A DNA stretch of 64,000 nucleotides from Pipra filicauda (GCF_003945595.2 NW_024103873.1:1860001-1924000); one strand, 5' to 3'. Positions 12,702-25,369 are shown, counted from the first letter of the stretch. The notes: generated by a model not told the origin, from the letters alone. Numbers and translations are program-made.

Positions 12702-13376
12702 TGTTGTGAAAAGTCATCAGGAGTTTGCTGTTGGCTCTAGTGGGAGTGGGAAGCAGCCACACACCCCTGACATCAAGACATCCTGAAGCCAGGCAGGGCT
12801 GGAAAAGCTCTCCCAGAATCCCACAGCTTTGCAATCCATTTAGTGGCCACTGCAAAATGTTTTGCATAGATTCCTTTTCTTCTTCCCTCAATGTGAGCAC
12901 ATCCAGATCAATCACCAGAGCTTGAAACCCATCCTGGCTCTTTTGTGAACATCCTGCTTTGTTATTCCTTTCATTTGTCTTGCACAGAACGAGGAAATAA
13001 CTTATTGTGGCTGATCAGAAAGACCTTTTTCCCTCGTTTTTCAAAAGGCACTGCACATAAATCGAATGTTGTGTGTACACAGAGCTGCTGTTTTCCATAT
13101 ATAAGCAAGGTGTCACCCAGCTCATTATTTCAGCATGTTCAGGAAAAAAAAAAATCAGTGTCAACAACCAAGGCTCATGACTGTCAATGGGTTTACTGAA
13201 AGCAAAAATGTTTGATCGTTTGGAGAATGGAAAGAAATCAGCTCTTGTGTGTTTATCTTTTTTTCTTCCTCCACTTGGTCTTCTCTAAAAGCATGGAAAA
13301 AGTGAGAAATCCACAGTGACATTCCACGTTCTCCTGGCCCCTAAAAGCCAGTCACTCCACCAATTTCTCCAGGTTT

Positions 13377-13760
13377 ATCTTTAATCTACTCCTCCCAAAC
13401 TAATTAGGACCTGAATGTCTTTGGACTGATTTTCATTTTGTCTTGAGCTGTTGTGACATCTTTACTACAAATTCTTTTTCGGTCTAATTAAATTCCTGCA
13501 GCAGAAATGTCATTATTCATATCATCACCTTTGGTAGCCTGACTCTGCCTCGCTCTCCTGATGACTGTGCATTGGAGACTAACTCCCTTCCCTCCTGCTT
13601 AATGTTTGAAAAGTTTGGCTTGAAGTAAGAACATCTCAAGGCTCAGCAGAGACAGCAAATCCATTAATATCTAGTAATTCAAATTGATGGGTTTTTATTA
13701 AAAAAATCCCAGAGTTATGCTATTATATTAGTTTTCAGAAGAATATTTCAAAACTCATTT
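13377..13760. other. AT-rich patch, possible conserved non-coding element
   Basis: Unique sequence with little repeat character. It holds clustered homeodomain-type cores (aactaattagg, tctaattaaattc, ccattaatatctag, agtaattcaaattg) interspersed with GC-containing words. Vertebrate developmental enhancers often have this texture. No alignment is available, so conservation is inferred only from composition. Confidence 0.2.
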
Positions 13761-15294
13761 AAAACTTCTCTTTTTATCTTCAAAAATCATTCCTGGCTGC
13801 GAAGAATTGTAATAATGTGAGGATTAGAAATAATCCCCATTTATATGGCAAATTTTTCCAATCAAGTCGTTAATGCAGGTGAAAAGGAGACTCACTCAAA
13901 GAGTGTGTGTGGGACAGCAAAGGGCTGCCAAAAACGAGTGTTCCTGACCTTAAATCCAAGAGGATCCTCTGTGGGCAGAACCCCATCCCAGGAATGGTGG
14001 GAGCTCAACAAAGGACCAGTAGGTGAGTCCTTCTATAATCTAAAAAATAATTACCATGAAAAAAAGAACTATGTGAAAATTTCATGGTCTATCCATTAGC
14101 TCTACATTATCTGGATAACCTTTTGTTAATCATGGCTTTAATAATGAACTTTTTAGCTCCAAATCCACCAATCAGAGATTTTCTGAAGGGTGCAGGTAAC
14201 AGTGAATTACTTTTGGTGGGAGGTCTATTAGGAGTAAATCAACAAATTGATTCCTGGTCTAGAAAAATGGATTAATTTATTAAAATGAAAAAGCTCTTTG
14301 ATCTCTGAAGGTTTTGATGAGCATCAGTAGTGTGAGATTTGCAGGTCCAGACATCCAGAGCAACCTATTATGTAAATAGGCAGAAAGAGTTGGAGGTTGA
14401 TTGTTATAATCACAGCATGAAAGCTGAAATTTGGGGCTTAGGTTCAGATAACTGGGCCACATTCTGGCCCAACTGCAGAGAACTGGGGACAAAAATTCTG
14501 CACTTAAATCCTGATGAACTAAAAGGGGGAATAAAAAACTGTTCAAAAAGGGTGAGAGTTATAATTTGGCTCTAATAAAATAGTCCTAAGTTCTTCCCAA
14601 GCCCACATGAGTTTAGGCAAGCCTAACTAAGTACAGGAAGGCTCTTAACTTGGTGCTGGATCTCAAGCTTAACCTCCACCAGCCCCTGGAGAAGTCACAG
14701 GAGCCTCATGGGCTGTAGTTAATTAAGTGTCTGTAATCTCCAAATCAGTGGTGCCACTGCTGGGAAATCCCTCTTCCCAAATCCTGCCAACCCAGGGGAT
14801 GCTCCAGGGGTCTGCTGGGGTGGCAGCAGCTCCAGAGGCTGTTCCTGCTGGAGCACCCCAGGACATGGCCAAGAGCTCTCCAGGGGCTCGTTCCATCACC
14901 AAGTTAAGTGTTGAAGGAAGTGCGTTTCAATAATTAAATTGCTCTGAGGCGGCTGCCACATTCCACGTTTTTTTCTTGTGCTCTTGCTCATGGTTTGACC
15001 ATCCTTGGAGAAGTCCCACTTCCCTGGTGCTCCCTGGATTTTGTGGCTGAGCCCTGGATGTCGTTCCTTCCCCCCAAAGGCAGAGGGTCTGTCGTGCTCT
15101 TGGCTCCCCTGAGCTGGCCAGGCAGACAATCCCAGCACACCCACTCAGCCCAGAAATCCTCTGCTCTGCTTTGAAACATGGGGCAGGGGCTTATCTGCTA
15201 AATAAAATCTAAATGAGAAATGTTGATGCTTAATGAAATATAAGTTTGGGGGATTTCACAGAAGAAATCTGCTGTCACTGCTTTAATTTATTAG

Positions 15295-15349
15295 GGGAGA
15301 GTTATGTGCAGATGGTATATACGGAGTTATTTCCTGCCTGTACTCCAAA
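15295..15349 (+). other. Candidate short exon, 55 nt
   Basis: Acceptor ctgctttaatttattag before 15295 and a GTAAGT donor at 15350 (exon end caaa). The 55 bases are open in all three frames, which for so short a segment means little. The surrounding 15200-15500 is AT-rich and looks conserved in texture. No protein family is recognised. Such pairs of splice-like signals also arise by chance at about this spacing. Confidence 0.12.
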
Positions 15350-16471
15350 GTAAGTTGATTTGTGGTTTAATGACTTTTATCAAAATGAAATAAGCGTTTG
15401 ATCTTTGGATTTGATCTGGCTGTATCTGCAGCTGCTCCACCACTACAGCAATTACTTCCAAACTGGGCTTTTTGCCCAGGCAAATGGAGTTCGTCCTTGT
15501 TTCATGTCTCATTGACTGTCCTGATAATACACACAGTGGTACTGGAGGTTTTTTTCTTCCTCTAAATTTGATAGGTGTGAAAGTAACAGAGTAATTCCCT
15601 TTTTATTTTAGTAGCAGTGTTGTTTTATTATAATCCATTTGCTACTCTGGTTAATTTTGTCTCGAAGCTGCCCCTAAGTAGAATTCAATACAAGAATGTG
15701 GAATTTTCTCCACGTAATCCTGCTGTGCCCTTCTACAGAGAAACAAGAAATTCATTTATGAATTGTAAATCCCAGACCCCTCGTGGTAATTTCCCATCTG
15801 TGTGGTTCAGGGATGAAATTGTAGTGATATGTTGTGTACCCACCCTGGATAAACCCATTCCTAATGGATTTCAGTGGAAGGCAAGAGCTACATTCTTGGA
15901 ATAAATGCACCCCTGTGTATCCATCTCTGAACAGTGGGGTTTTTGCTGTTGGCTAATTAATCCCTTTCAGATTGAAGCTGTCAAGGTTGGCAATTCCTTT
16001 TCCAGGGTGATACTTCCACTCTTTATTTACCATTCAGGACAAGATTCATCCAAGTTCAGCCTGGAGAGCTCCTGGTGGGAGATGGTCCAGATTTCCAGTT
16101 CTCAGGGCTCAGCGCTGCCAGCTGGGACTTCCTGAGGAGCTCCAGCTGCATTTGGGAGGGGAGAGCAGGAGCAGGAGCCGAGGGGGGGGCTGGCAGCCAG
16201 CTCACCTGGCTGAGCACAGCAGGAGGAAGCTGCAGCTCTGTGGAACACGGTGTATTCTCTGCATAAGGCAGTGCTGGATGAAGATGCTCTGGGAGCACCT
16301 TGGTTCGGAGCCAGCAGGTCTGAAATCTGCCAGCTCACCACAGCGAGGAGCTGCAGTCAGAAAGAACTGCAAATAAATTAAAGATTTTTGTTCTGCCCTT
16401 TATTTTTTTTTTTGGTTTTTTTTACAGTCACTTCACGCTTCGAGGGGTTGGAAAGTAGATTTTAAATTGTC

Positions 16472-16497
16472 TTTTTTTTTTTTTTTTTTTTTTTTTT
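16472..16497. repeat. Poly-T run (T26)
   Basis: Twenty-six consecutive T. Another T-rich stretch lies 40-70 bases to the left (16401-16424). There is no adjacent gene copy or target-site duplication to suggest a processed pseudogene on the minus strand. Confidence 0.95.
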
Positions 16498-17110
16498 GGC
16501 AGGATATTTCTTCGAGATAAGTGATAAAAATGGCAAGAACTGGGAATTGGCTGGTGAATGAGCTGCCTGGAGATGTGTAGCACTCCCAGAAGCTCTGGGA
16601 GAAGGCGGTTCGTCCTCGGAGCTCTGGAAGGTTTTCCTGTGCCAGGGTTGCTGCTGCATCTTTAGCAAATCAAACTACTTGCATGGTACTTGCTTCTTAA
16701 TCCAGGGAAATTAAACCCACCAGTGAGAGCTGCATTGTCCAGCCATCTGCTCTCCCAGGTGCTCCCACGCCTGCTCGGAGACGAGGAGATGTGACCCAGA
16801 ATCCTTCTGCAGAGCTGGGATCATTCCCAGCACAGTCCAGGCTTCAATCTTCTGCGTGACATCAGCTCAAGTAAACATCAAGATTTGATGGGAGAGCATA
16901 TGTCCATTGCATAATTCATTAAGAGTTCTCAGCAACTATTTTTAGGTATTTTTCAATCGGAATTAGAGGGTGAGGATTATTCGGGAAAAGAAAAAGAGAA
17001 GGAACTTGTGGGGGCTTAGGAACATGTCCAGGTGTTTCTCCTGGGCTGGGGCAGATTTGGCCATTGAGCTGTGTGTTTGTATTTTGAGGAGTTGTTTCTG
17101 TCTTGGACAG

Positions 17111-17207
17111 TCCCACAGTCCCTGGGAGCTGGGCTGGGAGATGGTGCAAATCCAGCAGCACAACGGGAATCCTGCTCCCTTCTTCCTGCTGCCAAACCCC
17201 CTGCCAG
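17111..17207 (+). other. Candidate exon, 97 nt
   Basis: The acceptor is ttgtttctgtcttggacag before 17111 and the donor is CAG|GTGAGA at 17208. The first frame is open throughout. It would encode about 32 residues starting S-H-S-P-W-E and ending in a proline- and leucine-rich stretch. The same frame is open from 16970, so it could also be a longer chance frame. No domain is recognised. Either an unknown transcript or a decoy. Confidence 0.15.
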
Positions 17208-19098
17208 GTGAGACACCACAGCTCTTCCCTCACACCCATTTCAGACTGTATTAGTCCATCACCTTGACTGGGGATATTCCCAGTTTCCAAACACAGGACA
17301 CCTTCCAAACCCTTTCCCTTCTCTTCTGCAACGTGTCTCCTGAACATTGGTGGGACAGAGCAGGAGCGTCGGGGCTTTCCCTGCTCGGGTTGTGCAAAAT
17401 GCCCCCTAACTACAGATCACCCCAGCACTTCCAGCTCCTGCTCCTGTGTCAGGAAGATGGGAAATGCACTCAGGCTGGGAGGACACCTGGGATGTTCCTC
17501 TGTGCTGGAATTAAGGCCGCACACGCAGCCTTTGCTGCCTCATTTCACCTGACACGTGCAGCATGAGCTGGTTTGCTGTGAGAAAGTGAAAAAAAAACTA
17601 TCAAAACCCCCAAAACTATGTTGTACAGCGTGAGTCAGTGAGAAGAGATGGAAGGAGGAGCTCTTTGGAGGGCTTTTACATCTTCCTTATTGCTAGGAGA
17701 CAGCTTAGGGCGTGTGGAGCTCTCCAGGCTCCCACAGCTGCCTCTGTGCAGAGATTCACGGAGCAGCTTGGGCTGAGAAGGAGAAGGAAATTTGGATGGG
17801 AGCTTATTTTAATTTTTCAGTCTTTCTGAGACAAATGCAAGAGTGTGGTGGAAGAAACAGCAGGTGCAAGGAGGGCATTGTGCCTGAAATCAGGGATCAG
17901 GGATCTTGGTTGACCTTAGAATGTCACTCAGATTTGAGGACAACCATGGCTTGCTCTCTGCAAAAAGTGGTGTCATTATGTAGTTATACCTCATTTGGGC
18001 TGAATTCACAGTGCTGGGAAAGCCACTGGAGCAAAAATGTGGAACTGCCAGCCGAGGAGCCAAGTCCTGGCTGGTTCTTGATGTCAGTGCAGTTCCACCA
18101 TCACCTACCAGCACCTGAGTCCCACCAAGGGCAGATGCTCCAGGTAGCCCTCAGAGAATGAATGACAGGTCTCAAAAGGCACCTGAAGTAAGAGTTGCTT
18201 GAGGCTGGGGCTGTAAATGGCCAAATCTCCTGGGGTTGTAGTCATGGGTGGGAAAAGCCTGGAAAAAACCAAATCTATCAGGAGAATGTGTGAATTTGTC
18301 ATCACTGAGACAACTGTGTAATATCTCTCACTGTGTTTCTCACACTAATGCCAGATGGCCAGGAATGGGATCCCCCACGTTCTCCTGCAAGTCTGAGGAG
18401 ACAAGAAAATAAACATGGAAAATGTCTGTGGTGATGGAATCGGATCGGCTCTGCCTCATGAGGTGAGTCAGTGCTTCTGATTGCTGAAATAATTAAGATT
18501 TCTTTCTAATTTGATTCCTCTGTTAACCCTTCAAGCCCCAAGAACTCAACCATCCTTTTAGTTCCTGCCCCTCCCCTGTTCTCCCTGTTTGTGACTAATA
18601 TCAAGTTTGGGGACAGTGGCCACACATCAGGACCTGCCAAAGGACTGACAGAGCCCAGCAGGTGTAAAGAGGTGAGAAAAGTTTTATTCACCCAAAATTC
18701 CTACTTAGAGGGACCATCTCCAGAGGGTCCCAAAGGCAGCCAGCTGGTCCCCATTGGCACTGGAGCCCCAAGGACTCCCCCTTGGTGTCTTCACATGGGT
18801 GTGGTGGGTGCTCTGTGCTCCTGGAGGCTTCCCTTTTTAATTGCAGCTGGAAATTTAATTGTGGGTAGCTGTCACACCCTGGCACTCTGATCAGGGCTTA
18901 AACCACACAGGTTTGCCCTCACAGTTTTGATCAGGGGCAGGGCCCTGTCATTGCCTCGTGGCTGGATGGGCTTTGAAAGCACCTTTGATCCATCAGTGCC
19001 AATGAAATGGAGCTGTTCGAAGTCTTTGATCCTTTCTGGGCAAACTGTGCCCAGAAACTTGATGGCCTTGGGATATTTCTGCGGATTTCTGGCATTTC

Positions 19099-19359
19099 AG
19101 GGGGTTTAGATTGGATATCAGGAAGAAATTTTTCCCTGTGAGGGTGGGGAGGCCCTGGCACAGGTTGCCCAGAGAAGCTGTGGCTGCCCCTGGATCCCTG
19201 GAAGTGTCCAAGGCCAGGCTGGACGGGGCTTGGAGCACCTTGGGCTAGTGGAAGGTGTCCCTGCCCAGGGCAGGGGGTTGGAGCCAGATGAAGTACTAAC
19301 ATTCCGTGACTCTGTGATCTTTAAGGTCCTTCCAGCCCAAACCATTCTGGGATTCTGTG
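19099..19359 (+). mobile_element. CR1 LINE 3'-end fragment with internal 26-bp insertion
   Basis: About 260 bases of sense CR1, from ttagattggatatcaggaag through the usual blocks to a terminal gggattctgtga. Two differences stand out. It carries the variant cccctggatccctggaagtg, also seen at 50483 and 60228, which points to a shared source subfamily. It also has 26 extra bases at 19292-19317, between the normal agatga and tctttaagg, that are not in the other copies. The insert itself contains two octamer-like units. Confidence 0.94.
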
Positions 19360-22300
19360 AAAAACAAGCTTTGGCTGCAATTCCAGTTGGTGTGTTTATG
19401 TTGCCTGGGCAGAGCCAGACAAGGGCATTTTACCCCAGTGGGGATGTTGGTGTGGAAACCCATCCCTGTGCTGCTCCCTCACCTCCAGGACCATCCTGGG
19501 AGTGATCAGGGCTCAATGACCTCCCAGCTACAGGAAAAGACTGTGAGGAATTACAGGTAAAGGAACACAGGGCAGAAATACTTGGGTGTGGAAACGTGGG
19601 TATGGGTGCTCTGCACTCAGGTTTATTTTGGAGGTGCTTGACACACCATACAATTCATGCTCCACAAGATCCCTGGGCTCATGCCATTGCAAGTCCTGTG
19701 CATTAAATACATTTATTTTTAAACTAAATGCCACACTTCTACCTGGCTGCTGTTCCAATGCAATTTTCTTCCTTAGCAAATAAAGGAAATAGCTGGGTAA
19801 GTAGAAATGTGTTTCTTAACAGCCTTGTTTTGTGACAAAACTGCCGCTAAATCTTCCCAGGACATTGGGCTGTGAGTATTCGAGTCACACTTGGGCAGCA
19901 GAGCCCACTGCATGCAGCTTTCATTACAGTGTTTCCCTCAGACACAGCCTGTCTCTCATGTTTTTCTGATCATTGTTTAAAGAACTGATGAAAGGGCTGA
20001 AAACTTTTCAAACTTTCCTTTTCTTGGGTCTCTCCAGCTCAGTCTTTCATCACTAAACAGTGGAGAAGGAACGTCTCTTCTGAACTGCAGTGGGAGCGAG
20101 GAGGAAGAGGGGAAGTTAATGATATCACCAAATTGAAACTCTTTCAAGTTCCCTCTAATTGCAGAGGGCACAGGGAGCTCAGTCAGCTTTAATTCTCTGA
20201 TCTCTTGCTCTCCCCAAGGGATGAGTTTTCCTCTCCTCCCACGTCGCACGCGATTCTCCCGGGGTGTTGAGCCTGGCAGAGGGAAATGAAGTGGATTCCT
20301 GGCTCCTGCTCGGGGCTCCTCTGCTGTGCAGAGCCATTCCTGGTGGGATTTGGGCTGTGGAACAGCAGCCAGAGCTGCCCATGGTCCAGGGAGGGCAGGG
20401 CCAGGTCAGCAGAGCTCTGGGTGCTCTTCCCCCTCCGTGGTCCCACCTTCATCACCTGAGCTTTGCCTGTTCTTAATAACGTAGCAGCAGGGTCAGACAT
20501 CCTCCAAACAAAGCTCTTCCCACTGGATTTGCAGTGGTGGGACCTTCCATGAGCTGTGAGCAGACCCCTCTGGGCAGTTGGGGTGCCCTGGCCCCACACC
20601 GCTGTTTGTGCTGGGCTGGGGCACAGCACCTCCCCATGGGATGCTTCCTGCTCATTTAGGCACCTGGTGAGCTGTTCTCCCTATATTTTTATCTTTCAGG
20701 CAAAAAGAGAAAGGTTTTAGGGCAGGATGGAGAGGATGTGAGAGGGCACATTGCATGGTTAAGCTCCATAACAAAGACCAGCATGTACACAGAAGCATTT
20801 TGACATTATTTTGGGAGTCTCCTTGGAGCAGTTGGTTGCCTTAGATAGAAATTCTGACACTTTTTGAAACTTTGTGAAATACTGCTCACCGAGGAGCTTC
20901 AGCTGAGCTCACCAAGTGTTCCTTGCCCCTCTTTGTCTCCTGGGAAGTATCAGAGCAACGGGCTGAAAACTGCTCAAAGAGCCATTCCCACCGTGGAAAA
21001 GCCTGGGGATTATCATCACAACAGGTCCCTGGGCAGAAACATGAAGCATAAAGCTTTAAATTCAAGTCACACTGATAAGAATAACAAATAAAGAGACCAA
21101 ATTCCCTTAAAAAATGGGATTACAGAGGCCGTGGGGAAGAAATATTTTGAAGGAAGTTAAAGAGAAGTTAATCTGCTTTTATGTAATTTGTTTCCCTATT
21201 CTTCCTGAACTGGCTTGCTTTGGAGACAGCTGCTTTCAAGGTTTACAGCTGTGCATATGGTTTAGGAGAGCTGGAATTGGCAGCCCATGGCCTGACAGAA
21301 TAATGGCTGCCTGGAAAAGTGGCTGGGGGGATAATTTCCGGATGATCCAACCACATCAAGCCCAGTGGAACCCAACCCAGTGGTTTTTCCAGCCTCCAGA
21401 TTGCTGTCTGGGGGAATCTGTTCCTCCTCATGTCGTGGGGCTCATCCCCCCTCCCATCACTCCCACGGAGACAAACAGCCCCTGGTTTCCTAACTTCCAA
21501 ATTGTCCAGGTTTAAACCCAGAAGGTGAAGCAACCACAAAACCAGTGAGAAAACTGGTGAAGACACAGAGCTTGGTCATGGCAACAGTCCTGAACCTTCT
21601 GCAGACACTCTTGTCTTCCCTGTTGGGAAACTGTCTGGAAAAAGTTCCCTTTCCAAAAATGAGTGCACTGTGATTTTGAGTCTGGGCATAACTCCCTCTT
21701 TGTGAGGTTTTTTCTCCCTCGGTTCTTCTCAGTGGGGGAAATGACAGGAAAAAGGGTGAGAGAGTGGGAACCATGGAAAGCAGACACGGAATCTGGAAAA
21801 AAAAGGGCTTTTTCTAAGAACTAGAAATATTTCACCTCCAAGTAGATGGCTTTCTGTACAAATATCCATTTCTTGTGAACATACCAGTTCTTATTTTCTC
21901 CCTGAAAAGAAACAAAAGGGGGTTTTGATAAGCCTTCTGTGATTCTCTCAGAAAACAGAGCTGTGGCAAAACCCAAGGACACTGAGGTGATTCCTGCTGT
22001 GGCACGCACTGTTCACTCCTGGCATTACAGAGGAGGCTCCTTTCCTCCAAAATGCCCCCGTTACCCCTGAGATGAGCTGTAAAATCCATCCTAACCTGTG
22101 TGTGGAGCAGTGTCCTGGGGGGAGGATTTGCTGAGGCTCAGCCCCCCCAGCTCCTCCTGAGTTCCCTCTGCTTGTTCTCTCTCCCTCAGCCCATGGCAGG
22201 GGTGGCACTGGATGGGCTTTGAGGTCCCTTCCAACCCAAACCATCCTGGGATCCCGTGATCCCACTCTGAGGTCTGTGTGTGCCAGAGGGAGGTGAGGGC

Positions 22301-24443
22301 AGAGAACAGGGATGCTCTGCCACCCTCAGCCTCTCCTCTCCTTGATCCTCCTCACTTCTGGTGAGCTCAGCCCCACTGCCAGGAGCCTGCCATGGCTCAG
22401 AGTTTATATTCTCTTTGCACCTCTCAGAAGGAGTTCTCTGAATCAGAGAATATGGCCTGTGAAGGGAAAGCAGCTCTTCAGTGCCAGCTTTGAGCAAGTC
22501 CATCAGTTTTCATTATATAAAAATAAAAAAAGACAACAGTGCTATTTCAAAAGGAAATAGGAATATGCTTAATGCTTCTCTGAGCTGGCCCCAGGTGTCT
22601 GAGCTCCAGTCAGTGGAAATTCCTTAGGATGGATCAAGACAACACTGTGGCCTACCCAGAGCTCACGTCCTTCAGACCAGGAGTGGGGTTCAGAGAGAAA
22701 CAAGGCCAGGCTGCTCTGCCCCGACAAGGGCCAATTTTGATTTTCAGTTGCTTTTTTTCTGGTGTGGTTTCATTGTACAGGGGTGGAATGAACATTTAGA
22801 AGTATGGAAAGAGCATTGTAATGAGTGACTTCCAGCCCCATCAGCTGGGTGAGGAAACCACTGCCCAGCTGTGTGGGAATCAGTGGATATTGGAGCCATG
22901 GATTACTGCAGGGGTGAGTTATTTGTGTGGAGACAGGTGAGTGCTGGGTACAGACTTGAGACAAGTTTTGTGCCACTCTGACTTTAGTGGAAGGAAACGG
23001 AAGAGCAGAGAGTGCAAATTCTGGTGGGAAAAGCTGTAGATGATGTCCCTAGAGCCTGGCGTCCATTCCCTGTGCCACTGATGTGTAGGACCATGGTTTT
23101 GAGTTCCACTTCTCTCTGTTTGATCTGTTTAAACTGCTGGGAACAAGGATTAGTTTTTACTTGGTGATTTTAGTACTCAGAGACAGATTAAGACACCACC
23201 ATCCTGATGTTATATGGCCATTAAATACTAAATGCTGTCGAAGTCTCCAGCGGCATCAAATCAAACCATAAATCCCAGAAGATTTACATTTTCTCCCCAG
23301 TAATTAAACAGAACCACCCTTGAAGCCACGTTGTTCTTTGTTCAGCACTAAAAGAGCAATTCCTGCATACACCAGCTGGAGAAGTCCGTGGGTTAGTCCT
23401 GGCTCTGCCTTGGCCAAGCCATAAGTGACAGGCAGGTCCTCGTGGCTGAATTACAGAGGCACTAAACAGAATGGAAATGTTGATGTTCATTATTGATTTT
23501 CTCCTTTGCTGCCCTGGAATGGTGCTAGTGGGAGCTGTTGGAATCAGATTACCTTAAAACTTACTTACAGAATGAAGTGCTTAATTTATCCCCCTTTTTT
23601 CCTTTCCCAAAGTGATACAGCAGAAAGGTATCAGCTGTGCTCCTTCCAGAGCAGCCCTTCTCCTCTTGCTTTTCTCACTGAGCTTGTGAAATTCATTTCT
23701 TATCACTCCCTATGATCTTTTTTTAAATCCTTTTGCATGTGTTATATCTGCTGAAGCAATCACCCATATTGGTTATGGAATAGAATAGACAGTGATTGTT
23801 GGAGATATAACTGCAAAATGTTTCCAATTTCTGGAAATATCTATTGAAAACCACATTTGCTAAACATTCATCTCCAGCTCCCCGTGCTGTCAGGTCACAG
23901 CTACGTGCCTGCACAGCCCGAAAGGCTTTGGGATTCAAGTCAGACAGGCTGATTCCAGTTTGACTGAGGATCTGGGAAGTGCTGTATTTTGAGTGATATA
24001 TCGTCTCATAATCTGGGAGGTTAAATGGTTTTTCTGATTTGATTCTTTACTGCCTTCCCCGTTTCACACCCGATCCAATCGGCTGTGAAATGACAGCAAA
24101 TCCAAAGGCACATTTGTCTGCCTGCCCTTGGCTGGGTGGAGGTGCTGGGAGGGATTGCAGAGCACAGAGAGACACTAATTGGGCTTTAATTGCCCCTGAT
24201 GAGTCCTATGGGAGGCACGATGTTCGTGGCAGTTTCAATGGCCAAGTGTGGGAGGAATCCAGGCCCTGTCCTTATCCAGAGGTGTCGGGGGGCTGGGAGT
24301 GACTCTGGTGCAGGTCACCAAACTGCCCATTGCCTTCCAGTTCCAGGGTGAAGCAGCTCAGCAGAGACTTGGAAAAATGGATCCTGGAGGTTTTGCACTG
24401 GAGGAATCCCTTGGATGGGCTCAGGGAGGATTGATGAGAGTGA
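19360..24443. other. Unique non-coding sequence, one CR1 tail inside
   Basis: Apart from the tail at 22189-22264, nothing is recognised. A small cluster of five CpGs lies at 20242-20261. The CAG|GTGAGT donor-like site at 22937 has no good acceptor before it. Frames of 100-146 codons occur on both strands without domains. Confidence 0.55.
22189..22264 (+). mobile_element. CR1 LINE tail fragment
   Basis: About 75 bases of CR1 3' end in sense orientation: cccatggcaggggtggcact, then a slightly altered ggtcccttccaacccaaacc and a degenerate tail (gggatcccgtgatccca). It is truncated on the left inside the gtgtccctgcccatgg block. Confidence 0.88.
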
Positions 24444-24806
24444 TCCCAGAATCCCAGAGTGGTTTGGGTTGGGAGGGACCTTGAAGACCATCTTGTTCCA
24501 CCCCCTGCCATTGGCAGGGACACCTTCCACTAGCCCAGGTTGCTCCAAGCCCCATCCAACCTGGCCTTGGACACTTGCAGGGATGGGGCAGCCACAGCTC
24601 CAGGGCCTCATCACCCTCACAGGGAAGAATTCTTTCCCAGTATCCCATCTAACTCTGCCCTGGGTCAGTGGGAAGCCATTCCTTGTGTCCTGTCCCTCCA
24701 GGCCCTTGTCCAAAGTCCCTCTCCAGCTCTCCTGGAGCCCCTTTAGGCACTGGAAGGGGCTCTGAGGTCTCCCCAGAGCCTTTTCTTCTCCAGGCTGAAC
24801 AACCTT
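24444..24806 (-). mobile_element. CR1 LINE 3' fragment, longest copy in the window
   Basis: About 360 bases of CR1 on the minus strand. It starts on the plus strand with the reverse-complemented tail (cagaatcccagagtggtttg) and reaches well into the 3' untranslated or distal coding part (caggcccttgtccaaagtcc, ending near ccaggctgaacaacc). A deletion removes the usual cttctctgggcaacctgtgc segment near 24595-24600. Open frames on both strands over this stretch, including one of 171 codons on the minus strand (24315-24830), follow from the repeat and are not evidence of a gene. Confidence 0.95.
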
Positions 24807-24908
24807 GTTCTTGTGGTGCTCAGAGTTCAAACTGATGTCAAATCTGGTCCATGGTGGGAACCCCGAGGGAAGCCAAGTGCTCAGGCCAGCCCATCTCCTT
24901 GCAAAACG

Positions 24909-25024
24909 ACAGAATCATGGAATTGTTTAGGTTGGAAAAGACTTTTAGGATCCTTGAGTCCAACCATTAACCAGCACTGGTACAACTGGCATATTGTCCA
25001 GGGATGACCAGACTAGAACCCTGC
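24909..25024 (-). mobile_element. CR1 LINE tail fragment, third subfamily
   Basis: About 115 bases on the minus strand. The plus strand reads acagaatcatggaattgttt, then ggttggaaaagacttttagg and gagtccaaccattaaccagc. This is the terminal region of the CR1 group with a ttggaaaagacc end, distinct from the ggaagggacc group. It lies about 100 bases beyond the previous copy in the same orientation and is a separate insertion because a second tail is present. The rightmost 40 bases are diverged. Confidence 0.8.
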
Positions 25025-25369
25025 CACTCCAGGAGAACTTGCCTTTCAAAGGAATAAACCTTTTCATCTCTGGATTCACCAAATTTAACCCTCCCCTTGC
25101 TGTGTCCTGGCTGCATTCCCTGCCACTGCATCACAGTGAGTGCCTCTGATCTCAGCTCTTCCCATCATTTTCTCCCTGACCTCCCACCTTTGGAAGGAGG
25201 AAGGAGGTTTTTCTGGCTTAGCTGGATGGCAGCAAATCTTGACACCTGCATTTCACAGCCCAGCTCAGGGGCTTACAGTGATGTATTTACTCCAGCACCT
25301 GGAGTAAATGAATTATATCCAACCCCTGCAAATGGTCATAAATATGATGGGGTGTGTGAACTGAGGTAA

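Larger units (their letters stand above)
12702..19098. other. 6.4-kb stretch without CR1
   Basis: This is one of the longest stretches here without CR1. It holds an AT-rich patch (13377-13760), a low-GC segment at 13840-14590 with unexplained open frames, the T26 run, two candidate exons and a GC-rich portion at 16000-18200. A GAG|GTGAGT donor-like site at 18463 has only a stop-containing segment before it. No gene can be assigned. Confidence 0.55.

Noticed and set aside
18392..18462. Plus-strand exon before the GAG|GTGAGT site at 18463
   Set aside because: Stops in all three frames and a mediocre acceptor.
20242..20261. CpG island
   Set aside because: Only five CpGs in 20 bases. The flanks return at once to CpG-poor sequence.
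24315..24830. 171-codon minus-strand frame
   Set aside because: Almost entirely a CR1 fragment. CR1 3' ends are not expected to encode protein at this position.
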